From: an uncultured Lachnospiraceae bacterium
Lineage (GTDB): Bacteria; Bacillota; Clostridia; Lachnospirales; Lachnospiraceae
DNA: 60,260 bases
Direction: 5' to 3'
Assembly: GCA_947173945.1 (NCBI GenBank)
Contig: CAMWGV010000011.1
Coordinates: forward strand, 1-60,260
The notes under the pieces were generated by a model. That model was not told the origin of the DNA. It searched no databases and saw only the letters and a program-made list of their open reading frames with translations. The stretch's first letter is position 1. Each line of letters opens with the position of its first letter. The position numbers and the translations under genes are program-made. Below are positions 54,072 to 60,260 of the stretch, piece by piece.

Positions 54072-54827
54072 ATGAATATCATTGAAACAAAAAATTTAAC
54101 AAAATCATATGCTGATTTTACAGCGGTTTCGGATATCAATCTGCATATCCCGAAAGGAACTGTTTATGGCTTTCTCGGTCCGAATGGCGCTGGGAAATCC
54201 ACTACAATGAAAATGTTTTTGGGGCTTACTAAGCCCACTGCCGGCTCATTTACGATTGATGGGAAGATGTACCCCGAAAACAGAGTGCAAATATTAAAAG
54301 AAATTGGCTCGTTTATTGAAGCACCCGCTTTTTATGGGAATTTGAGCGGAGAAGAAAATCTCGAAATTATACGTAAAATATTGGGACTTCCTAAATCCTC
54401 CGTAGCGGAAGCTCTTGAAATCGTGGGGCTGACGCAGTTTAAGAAACGGCTTGCCAAGAAATATTCTCTTGGAATGAAGCAAAGGTTAGGTCTTGCAAGT
54501 GCTTTAATTGGAAAGCCGCCAATCTTGATTTTAGACGAGCCGACAAATGGACTTGATCCTGTCGGTATCCACGAAATCAGAACACTGATCCGTTCTTTAC
54601 CGGAGAAGTTTAACTGTACTGTTTTGGTATCGTCGCATTTGCTGTCCGAAATAGAGCTAATGGCCGATACCATCGGTATCCTGAATCACGGTCATTTGTT
54701 GTTTGAGGGAACACTTGACCAGCTTAAAGCTAGTGCAATTTCACAGGGCTATCCTACGGATAATCTGGAAGATACATTTCTTGCCTTGATTGACGCTGAC
54801 AACAGACAAGGAGGTGCAGTGTTATGA
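54072..54827 (+). CDS. ABC transporter ATPase, bacitracin/lantibiotic-immunity type
   Basis: This 251-residue ATPase has Walker A GPNGAGKSTT (about 37-46), the LSGEENLEI segment, signature YSLGMKQRLGLA and Walker B LILDEPTNGLDPVG, then SSHLLSEIE. The BcrA-like architecture suggests it powers an exporter or immunity pump with the two permeases that follow. Its stop overlaps the next start by four bases (ATGA). Confidence 0.94.
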   Translation: MNIIETKNLTKSYADFTAVSDINLHIPKGTVYGFLGPNGAGKSTTMKMFLGLTKPTAGSFTIDGKMYPENRVQILKEIGSFIEAPAFYGNLSGEENLEIIRKILGLPKSSVAEALEIVGLTQFKKRLAKKYSLGMKQRLGLASALIGKPPILILDEPTNGLDPVGIHEIRTLIRSLPEKFNCTVLVSSHLLSEIELMADTIGILNHGHLLFEGTLDQLKASAISQGYPTDNLEDTFLALIDADNRQGGAVL

Positions 54828-55546
54828 GCGTTTCTTTGGAATGTAAGAAGGTAAAACGGACTGGGTTTTTATCGGCATTTTTAGGTGGCGGTATTTTGGC
54901 GGCGGCTTTTCCTGTTGTCAATATGGTTGTCCGTTCGGAACAGTATCTTAATCTGCCGGATACTCCAATACAAATTCTGTTTGGTGCAAATTGGCAGATA
55001 ATGGCAATGCTGAATGTGCTGCTTGTTGTAGCCGGAACCTGCCTTTTATATCATACCGAATATGCAGACAATGCTATGCAGAAAATGAAAGCTTTACCCA
55101 TTCGGGAAAGCTCTATTTTCTTGGGGAAAACGGTTTTAACAATTTTTATGAGCCTTTTCGTGCTTGTAATAGAAGCGGGAGCAGTCGCATTTTGCTCTTA
55201 TCATTGGTTTGAAATCGGAAATGGTTTTTTGGGTGAACTGTGCAAATACTTTGGGTATTCATTTTTGTTGATGTTACCCTGCATTATTTTGTCACTTCTT
55301 ATTTCAGAGGCGTGTAAGAATATGTGGATATCACTTGGCATTGGTGTAGTATGCGTGTTTACTGCAACTATGCTGCCGACAAATGATTTTGTTCTTTCAC
55401 TCTTTCCCTTTGCAATGCCTTTTCAGGTGTTTGCGGGGCCTGATGTAACACAGGCAATGCACTATATCTATGCCATAATCGCTGAGCTTGTGGTTCTCTG
55501 TTTAGCACAGTTATCGTTTGTAAAGATAAGGAGGGCATTTGAATGA
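54824..55546 (+). CDS. ABC transporter permease (first subunit)
   Basis: This 240-residue protein has six predicted membrane helices, beginning near residue 15 (FLSAFLGGGILAAAFPVV). It is of the ABC-2 type seen with lantibiotic and bacitracin immunity ATPases. The start overlaps the ATPase gene and the end overlaps the next permease, so the three are translationally coupled. Confidence 0.88.
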   Translation: MSVSLECKKVKRTGFLSAFLGGGILAAAFPVVNMVVRSEQYLNLPDTPIQILFGANWQIMAMLNVLLVVAGTCLLYHTEYADNAMQKMKALPIRESSIFLGKTVLTIFMSLFVLVIEAGAVAFCSYHWFEIGNGFLGELCKYFGYSFLLMLPCIILSLLISEACKNMWISLGIGVVCVFTATMLPTNDFVLSLFPFAMPFQVFAGPDVTQAMHYIYAIIAELVVLCLAQLSFVKIRRAFE

Positions 55547-56313
55547 ACTTTTTAACACTTATTGGAATAGAGTTTAAAAAAATCCGCCGTTCTAAAATCC
55601 TTTTGATTTTGGCAGTAGCTGCCGTTATTCTTTGGGTACCTTCTATCTTAAACGCAAAAATGAATTTCGGTATGCAGGCGGTAGGAATTTCGCCGGAAAA
55701 CAATTTCTTTATTCAAGGGTTTTTGGGAATGGCGTGGTTTATGTTTCCTGCAAGTATGGTGGTCGGAACAGTTCTTTTAAGCCAAACCGAAAAGGCGAAT
55801 AAGGGAATTTTGAAAATGCTTGCCTTGCCGATCAGCACAGCGAAACTTTGTATGGCAAAGTTTGTTGTATTGCTTACGCTGGCGGCAATACAAATTTTAA
55901 TGATGACAGGCATGTACTACATCAGTGCCGCCATCAGTTCGAGGACGCAGGATTATAGCTTTATCTTGCCAACATTATTTGTGCTAAAAGAGATTGGCTT
56001 AATATTTCTGTCTGCAATACCAATGATTGCTTTTTTTTGGATGTTATCGGTTTGCATTCAGACACCGATTTTTTCTATCGGTATTGGTCTGGCTTCGATT
56101 GTACCATCAGTATTGATAATCAACACAAAGGTGTGGTTTGCCTATCCAATGTCATATCCGTTTTTCGTCATCACATCGGAATATGGAAAACTTGCAACAA
56201 ATCTTGATACAGCACAGGTTGAATTAATACCGTGGATACCTGTTGCCATTGTTATTACAATCATAGCTTTAGGCATTTCCTGCCTTCGTTTCGGGCAGGC
56301 TGAAAGGAGATAA
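55543..56313 (+). CDS. ABC transporter permease (second subunit)
   Basis: This 256-residue protein has about six membrane helices and an N-terminal IEFKKIRRSKILLILAV typical of ABC-2 permeases. The pair of different permeases with one ATPase resembles the EFG arrangement of lantibiotic immunity. The substrate cannot be told from sequence. Confidence 0.88.
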   Translation: MNFLTLIGIEFKKIRRSKILLILAVAAVILWVPSILNAKMNFGMQAVGISPENNFFIQGFLGMAWFMFPASMVVGTVLLSQTEKANKGILKMLALPISTAKLCMAKFVVLLTLAAIQILMMTGMYYISAAISSRTQDYSFILPTLFVLKEIGLIFLSAIPMIAFFWMLSVCIQTPIFSIGIGLASIVPSVLIINTKVWFAYPMSYPFFVITSEYGKLATNLDTAQVELIPWIPVAIVITIIALGISCLRFGQAERR

Positions 56314-56318
56314 TTATT

Positions 56319-56606
56319 ATGAAAAACAAAATTTTAACCGCTGTCAGCACCATCATGCTTTTTGTTCCATGGACGATCCTTCCTCTTAGAACGTTTGATT
56401 GGGCATTAGAATCGCCTGTCGCTGAAATTATGATTTCCTGCTATGCTACGTTTATGATTTTCAGCGGAGTGTTCACTATTATTTCGTATGTTAAGGCAAA
56501 GGTTCAAAACAATATTATGAAATTCTGTTTGATTGTAAACAGTCTTTATGCCGTTGCAGGAGCCGCATTATTAGGAATGATGATTATACCGAAATTTATG
56601 GGATAA
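56319..56606 (+). CDS. Small three-helix membrane protein
   Basis: This 95-residue protein has about three hydrophobic segments (residues 5-22, 33-53 and 66-92). Ribosome site AAAGGAGA overlaps the preceding stop, so it belongs to the ABC operon. No family was recognised; it may be an accessory subunit. Confidence 0.75.
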   Translation: MKNKILTAVSTIMLFVPWTILPLRTFDWALESPVAEIMISCYATFMIFSGVFTIISYVKAKVQNNIMKFCLIVNSLYAVAGAALLGMMIIPKFMG

Positions 56607-56752
56607 TGTGAACGGTTATAAAGAAATCCAAAATAATCCTATCGGCATGTTCCTTACGCAACTTGCTAAGATGTGGACTGTAACATCGAAGACACATTGT
56701 TCTTGCAGTATACCTTACGGTATGTTTTACTATGTAAATTGCGAAAAAATTA

Positions 56753-56780
56753 TTGACGAATGTCGAAAAAATGGTATAGT
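56753..56780 (+). promoter_or_regulatory. Promoter for the purine permease
   Basis: TTGACG (56753-56758), a 16-base spacer and TATAGT (56775-56780). It lies just before the hypoxanthine phosphoribosyltransferase remnant and about 110 bases before the permease start. Confidence 0.5.
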
Positions 56781-56789
56781 TATCCTAAA

Positions 56790-56867
56790 TTCTTCATCAT
56801 CGGATATGGGCTCGATTATGACGAATACTACCGCAATCTGCCGTATATAGCGGAATCTGCGGAATAA
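56790..56867 (+). pseudogene. Hypoxanthine phosphoribosyltransferase C-terminal remnant
   Basis: A 25-codon segment reads FFIIGYGLDYDEYYRNLPYI and then AESAE before TAA (56865-56867). This matches the conserved C-terminus of HPRT (GYGLDYxExYRNLPYI). No start or N-terminal domain precedes it; the upstream 56608-56789 sequence encodes nothing recognisable, although an 80-codon frame crosses it in another phase. HPRT and purine permease are often neighbours, so this is probably what remains after a deletion fused this junction. Confidence 0.8.
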
Positions 56868-56888
56868 TTTTTTGAGGGAGAAAAACAA

Positions 56889-58253
56889 ATGTTTCAAAAA
56901 TTGTTTAAGTTGAAGGAAAACAATACCACGGTGAAAACCGAGGTCATGGCAGGTATTACCACTTTTATGACTATGGCATATATACTTGCGGTAAATCCTA
57001 GTATTCTTTCCGATGCAGGTATGGACAGCACTGCAGTGCTTCTCGCCACCTGTATTGCATCTTTTATTGGTACCGCCTGTATGGCATTTATGGCAAACCT
57101 TCCTTTCGCTCTTTCGGCAGGGATGGGTCTGAATGCATATCTTGCCTACACTGTAGTTCTCAGCGGTAAGGCTTCCTGGCAGGTTGCTCTGCTGGCAGTG
57201 TTCGTTGAAGGTATCATTTTTATCATTCTTTCACTTACCAAGGTGCGTGAAGCCATTTTCGATTCGATTCCGCTGTCGTTGAAACGGGCAGTATCGGTAG
57301 GTATTGGTCTCTTTATCGCATTTATTGGTCTGCAAAATGCCGGTTTGGTGGTAGGGAACCCATCCACGCTAGTATCGCTTATCAGTTTCGGTGATGATTT
57401 TAATGCGGCGGGGATTTGTGCACTCCTTGCAATTGTTGGTCTTTTCATAACCGCTGTTCTTTATGTAAAAAATGTAAAAGGATCCATTCTTATTGGTATC
57501 CTTGTTACTTGGGTTTTGGGTATCATTTGTGAGCTTACGGGACTTTATGTTCCAAATGCGGATGCAGGATTCTATTCGATAATTCCAACTTTCCAGATGA
57601 CAGATTTTTCAAAGCTGGGGGAAACCTTCGGTCAGTGTTTCAATGCTGACTTAAGCAACGTTAAAATCCTCGATTTTATTGTAATTATATTTTCCTTCCT
57701 GTTTGTAGATTTGTTTGATACGCTGGGAACTCTTATTGGTGTCAGCACAAAGGCGGGCATGCTGGATGAAAACGGAAAGCTTCCAAAGATTAAGCCTGCA
57801 CTTTTGGCGGATTCCATCGCTACTTCAGCGGGTGCTGTGTTGGGTACTTCTACCACCACTACCTTCGTTGAATCCTCCGCAGGTGTCATGGTGGGTGGAA
57901 GAACAGGACTTACTGCTCTTGTTACCGCAGTGCTTTTCCTGATTTCTATGTTCTTTGCACCTATTTTTACTGCGATTCCGTCTTTTGCTACTGCTCCGGC
58001 ACTCATCATGGTTGGCTTTTTAATGTTCAGCTCTGTCACTGAGATTAAGTTTGACAGTGAGAACTACACAAAAGCGATTCCTGCGTACCTTTGCATTATT
58101 GCGATGCCTCTTTTCTACAGTATCTCGGAAGGTATCTCAATCGGCATTATTTCTTATGTGCTCATTAACCTAGCCTGCAAGAAGTGGAAAGATATACATC
58201 CGATTATGTACATTCTTGCTGTACTGTTCATTTTGAAGTATATTTTCCTGTAA
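56889..58253 (+). CDS. NCS2-family purine permease (PbuG/AdeQ-like)
   Basis: This 454-residue protein has about 12 membrane helices. The N-terminal TVKTEVMAGITTFMTMAYIL, then PFALSAGMGLNAYLAYTVV, SLKRAVSVGIGLFIAFIGLQ and LFDTLGTLIGVS are hallmarks of the AzgA/PbuG branch of NCS2, which imports hypoxanthine, guanine or adenine by proton symport. A GGGAG ribosome site precedes the ATG. No purine riboswitch was found upstream. Confidence 0.95.
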   Translation: MFQKLFKLKENNTTVKTEVMAGITTFMTMAYILAVNPSILSDAGMDSTAVLLATCIASFIGTACMAFMANLPFALSAGMGLNAYLAYTVVLSGKASWQVALLAVFVEGIIFIILSLTKVREAIFDSIPLSLKRAVSVGIGLFIAFIGLQNAGLVVGNPSTLVSLISFGDDFNAAGICALLAIVGLFITAVLYVKNVKGSILIGILVTWVLGIICELTGLYVPNADAGFYSIIPTFQMTDFSKLGETFGQCFNADLSNVKILDFIVIIFSFLFVDLFDTLGTLIGVSTKAGMLDENGKLPKIKPALLADSIATSAGAVLGTSTTTTFVESSAGVMVGGRTGLTALVTAVLFLISMFFAPIFTAIPSFATAPALIMVGFLMFSSVTEIKFDSENYTKAIPAYLCIIAMPLFYSISEGISIGIISYVLINLACKKWKDIHPIMYILAVLFILKYIFL

Positions 58254-58272
58254 TTGCATAGAACAGCAATGT

Positions 58273-58309
58273 GGACACTTTCCAAGTGAAAATTTGGGAG
58301 TGTCCTTTT
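58273..58309. terminator. Terminator hairpin, copy 2 of a 37-bp repeat
   Basis: Same sequence as 51770-51806 except for one base (GGGAGTGTCC for GGAAGTGTCC), in the same orientation, followed by TTTTG. It ends transcription from the NCS2 gene. Confidence 0.85.
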
Positions 58310-58345
58310 GTTATGGTTAAAAATAAAATTGCATTTGTAACGATA

Positions 58346-58374
58346 TTGAATTGAGCAAACACCTATGCTATAGT
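58346..58374 (+). promoter_or_regulatory. Promoter for the Cys/His-repeat protein gene
   Basis: TTGAAT (58346-58351), a 17-base spacer and TATAGT (58369-58374), preceded by a TGC extended -10, about 40 bases before the start codon. Confidence 0.65.
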
Positions 58375-58416
58375 AATTTTATTATAGTAAATTGTTCGGA
58401 AGGGAGGAAGATGCAG

Positions 58417-58989
58417 ATGAAAAAGAAAAAAATAATATCGGCCATTGCGTTTGTGGCGATTGCGATGGTATCAGGCGGTATCGTTTCAATGTATGAGATG
58501 AATAAAAAATCAGTGGATGTCAAGGGCGCAGCACAGGTGGAAACTGTAGGTATGGTCCAAACAGAGGATGAGAGGACAACACAGGCAGATAAAGTGATGT
58601 TTTCCTGTGGGGTGTCAGGCTGTACAGTGGAAACTACCCATACACATGGAGCTTGTGGAATTGATGGTTGCACGCAGATTGGGGAGCACAGCCACGACAG
58701 ATGCGATGTAGCAGGGTGTACGGAAACAGAAGTGCATATGCACAACGGAGAATACTGTTACCCTCACAGTACAGATGATGGGCATGCATACCATAATTGC
58801 GGAGTATCGGGCTGTACACAGGTGGAGAACCACACGCACAATTCTTGTGGCGTATCGGGCTGTACAGAGATGGCGAGCCATACGCATAACTCCTGCGGTG
58901 TATCAGGCTGCACACAGACTGGAGAGCACAGTCATGGAGAAAACAGCGGCGGGCATCATCAGTCTGGTCATGGAGAAGGCCATCATTAA
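58417..58989 (+). CDS. Exported or membrane-anchored Cys/His 16-residue repeat protein
   Basis: The start chosen is the ATG at 58417, nine bases after GGAGG; an in-frame ATG at 58411 is closer. The 190-residue protein has an N-terminal hydrophobic signal/anchor (IISAIAFVAIAMVSGGI). Then come six units of the pattern C-x4-C-x5-H-x-H with a 16-residue period, for example CGVSGCTQVENHTHNS, CGVSGCTEMASHTHNS and CGVSGCTQTGEHSHGE. The third unit has an insert with extra Cys and His. The tail is His-rich (GGHHQSGHGEGHH). Each unit could form one Cys2His2 metal site. No family recognised; extracellular zinc, copper or nickel binding is inferred. Confidence 0.8.
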   Translation: MKKKKIISAIAFVAIAMVSGGIVSMYEMNKKSVDVKGAAQVETVGMVQTEDERTTQADKVMFSCGVSGCTVETTHTHGACGIDGCTQIGEHSHDRCDVAGCTETEVHMHNGEYCYPHSTDDGHAYHNCGVSGCTQVENHTHNSCGVSGCTEMASHTHNSCGVSGCTQTGEHSHGENSGGHHQSGHGEGHH

Positions 58990-59008
58990 GGGTTGAATTA
59001 AACAGCAT

Positions 59009-59045
59009 AAGAGCGTATAGGCACAGCCTATGCGCTCTTTTTTTA
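59009..59045 (+). terminator. Terminator after the Cys/His-repeat gene
   Basis: A 14-bp stem (AAGAGCGTATAGGC, 59009-59022) pairs with GCCTATGCGCTCTT (59026-59039) around a 3-base loop, followed by a T run. Confidence 0.93.
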
Positions 59046-59072
59046 AAGGAATAAAAAACCCGTAAACGCGGC

Positions 59073-59101
59073 TTGGCAGAAAATATGTGTAATGTTATAA
59101 T
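59073..59101 (+). promoter_or_regulatory. Promoter for the thioesterase gene
   Basis: TTGGCA (59073-59078), a 17-base spacer and consensus TATAAT (59096-59101), about 52 bases before the ATG at 59153. Confidence 0.75.
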
Positions 59102-59152
59102 CAGCACATGAGATAGCAGTTGATAAAGGTAAATTGAAAAAGGAGATGCGGT

Positions 59153-59902
59153 ATGATTTTTGAAAAGAATTATCTCCCACAGTTTAGGGATGCTGATGCA
59201 GATGGTTATGTGGGGTTGCGGGGATATATGAACTATTTTCAGGACATGGCAACTCATTATATGCATAATATTCAAAAGGGGAACGATACGCTTCCGGAAG
59301 AATACGGAATTGTCTGGATGTATACAAAGTATAAAATGCATATAAGCCATAAAGTTGATTTTACGAAAGAATTGAATATGAAAACATGGATTCCGGAGGA
59401 AAAATCACCGGCAGTAATTCATCAGAACCTGCTCATTTCCAGAGGTGGAGAAGAATGTGCACGAGGGTGTGTTGAAAGCTGCCTTTATCATATTTCTAAA
59501 GAAAAACTGGTTCGGCTTAAAGAAATTGATTTCCCAACGGATTTAGCAGAAAATATAGAATACGGAATACAGGGATTTCAAAAATTGCCAGTGGATTTAG
59601 AGGAGATGGAATATGTATATACCCATCAGGTCAGATATACGGATTTGGATAAGACAGGCCATATGACAAATTTGAAATATGTGGATTTGTTTTTGAATGC
59701 CTTTGACAGCAAATTTTTTGAAGAGTTTCAGATTGAGGAGTTTGAACTTCATTTTTTAGATCAATGTTTTGAAGGCGAGTCCATTCACGTTTACAAAAAA
59801 ATATCAGATGGGAGAAGTTCTTTAGTGGCAGTGCATGATAGTAAAATTCCTTGTGCCGTTGCAGATGTTTTGGTGCAATCTAAACCATTGTTACCTTCGT
59901 GA
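59153..59902 (+). CDS. Acyl-ACP thioesterase
   Basis: This 249-residue protein has two hot-dog domains, as in bacterial FatA-like acyl-ACP thioesterases. The first begins YLPQFRDADADGYVGLRGYM and the second HQVRYTDLDKTGHMTNLKYV, the second holding the catalytic Asp/Asn/His-type region (DLDKTGHMTN). It releases free fatty acids from acyl carrier protein in the cytoplasm. AAAGGAGATG precedes the ATG. It is transcribed alone. Confidence 0.9.
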   Translation: MIFEKNYLPQFRDADADGYVGLRGYMNYFQDMATHYMHNIQKGNDTLPEEYGIVWMYTKYKMHISHKVDFTKELNMKTWIPEEKSPAVIHQNLLISRGGEECARGCVESCLYHISKEKLVRLKEIDFPTDLAENIEYGIQGFQKLPVDLEEMEYVYTHQVRYTDLDKTGHMTNLKYVDLFLNAFDSKFFEEFQIEEFELHFLDQCFEGESIHVYKKISDGRSSLVAVHDSKIPCAVADVLVQSKPLLPS

Positions 59903-59936
59903 CATACAATGAGAGCATATTTGTTTTAAAAATCTC

Positions 59937-59965
59937 TTGAATTTATGATACGCATGTAGTATTAT
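59937..59965 (+). promoter_or_regulatory. Possible promoter before the Rpn-like gene
   Basis: TTGAAT (59937-59942), 17 bases, TATTAT (59960-59965). The 264-base gap between 59902 and 60167 holds no other recognisable feature. Confidence 0.5.
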
Positions 59966-60166
59966 TGCTACAAAGCATTGTATTCTATTTTTACTTTGGC
60001 TTAGCCATTCTTGACTACTCTGTAATCAAATAAAACTTCGATGCTTTATTTCACAAAAAAATAGGCAGCGAGGTTGCTGTTTGGAACATGAGAATATGTG
60101 AGTAATATATTACGTATTTTTTGTCCATTTCTCCTTCTCTGCCTGTAATCACAAGGAGGAAAATGG

Positions 60167-60260
60167 ATGAACAAAAAGAATGAGAAAAGGAACCAACAAT
60201 CAGACATTAAAAGCTTTGCAGAACTGGAGATTAAGGATGATTTTATGTTTGGGGTTATCA
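60167..60260 (+). CDS. Rpn/PD-(D/E)XK transposase-like protein, N-terminal fragment
   Basis: The frame opens at the ATG at 60167 after AAGGAGGAAA and runs off the window end after 31 codons. It reads MNKKNEKRNQQSDIKSF, then AELEIKDDFMFGVI, which resembles the start of Rpn-family (recombination-promoting nuclease, PDDEXK transposase-like) proteins common and variable in Lachnospiraceae. A neighbouring ATG at 60163 gives only a six-codon frame. The call rests on a short segment. Confidence 0.6.
   Translation, partial: MNKKNEKRNQQSDIKSFAELEIKDDFMFGVI

Noticed and set aside
56608-56850. 80-codon plus-strand frame as a real gene
   Set aside because: The HPRT C-terminus is in another frame in the same bases, the start (GTG) lacks a ribosome site and the protein resembles nothing known.
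56690-56888. Possible purine riboswitch before the NCS2 permease
   Set aside because: The region holds a promoter and an HPRT coding remnant; the conserved core of the purine aptamer and its three-stem order were not seen.
58600-58980. CRISPR-like repeats
   Set aside because: The 48-base periodicity encodes in-frame 16-residue units of a protein and has no unique spacers.
58634-59350. Long reading frame on the minus strand (238 codons) opposite the Cys/His-repeat and thioesterase genes
   Set aside because: It runs across two genes, a terminator and a promoter on the other strand, has no ribosome site and no family pattern; its length follows from the repeat composition.

Overview
The window looks like a chromosome segment of a low-GC Firmicute of the Lachnospiraceae type (Roseburia/Agathobacter/Eubacterium-like). 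This is inferred from the AT-rich sequence, strong GGAGG ribosome sites, TTG/GTG starts, sigma-A promoters of the TTGACA-17-TATAAT kind, two DegV proteins, a ComEA lipoprotein, a SleB-like hydrolase and a large PAS-GGDEF-EAL protein. No rRNA, tRNA, CRISPR array or complete insertion sequence was seen.

Region 1 (1-26.7 kb) is ordinary core chromosome. It holds two DegV fatty-acid-binding proteins around a lipoprotein amidase, a SleB-like cell-wall hydrolase, and arginine genes (argG divergent from argC-argJ-argB, with ArgR-box-like sites between them). A small YdcZ-type membrane protein follows. Next comes a competence cluster (comEA, a response regulator and histidine kinase, a GerMN lipoprotein, comEC, holA), then rpsT, a cyclic-di-GMP protein, glgB, a SanA-like protein, greA and lysS, closed by a terminator.

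Region 2 (about 26.85-51.75 kb) is a roughly 25 kb co-directional Ter (tellurite-resistance-type) stress island, visibly more AT-rich than its flanks. In order it encodes a Ca2+ P-type ATPase; four TerD-family proteins plus one internally deleted TerD; a radical SAM activase-like protein; three coiled-coil proteins; a 1202-residue protein with three AAA+ modules; a pseudokinase and a kinase; a TerY-like vWA protein; and a PP2C phosphatase. It continues with a broken ATP-grasp gene, a HAD phosphatase, a decayed unknown gene, a second vWA protein, a Sel1-repeat protein, a CitE-like lyase, a phosphoribosyltransferase with a probable TRSP domain, and a StiP/PELOTA protein. The kinase/vWA/PP2C set matches the TerY-P phospho-signalling triad. 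The HAD, CitE-like, phosphoribosyltransferase and StiP genes match the nucleoside-like metabolite module predicted for Ter systems. The ATP-grasp member of that module is dead here. The triple-AAA protein, the coiled-coil trio and the pseudokinase/kinase pair are the least explained parts.

Region 3 (51.77-58.31 kb) is bounded by two nearly identical 37-bp terminator hairpins. It has a two-component system divergent from a three-gene ABC exporter of the bacitracin/lantibiotic-immunity type, a small membrane protein, a hypoxanthine phosphoribosyltransferase remnant and an NCS2 purine permease.

Region 4 (58.3 kb to the end) has an exported protein with six 16-residue Cys/His repeats, an acyl-ACP thioesterase, and the first codons of an Rpn/PD-(D/E)XK family gene cut by the window edge.
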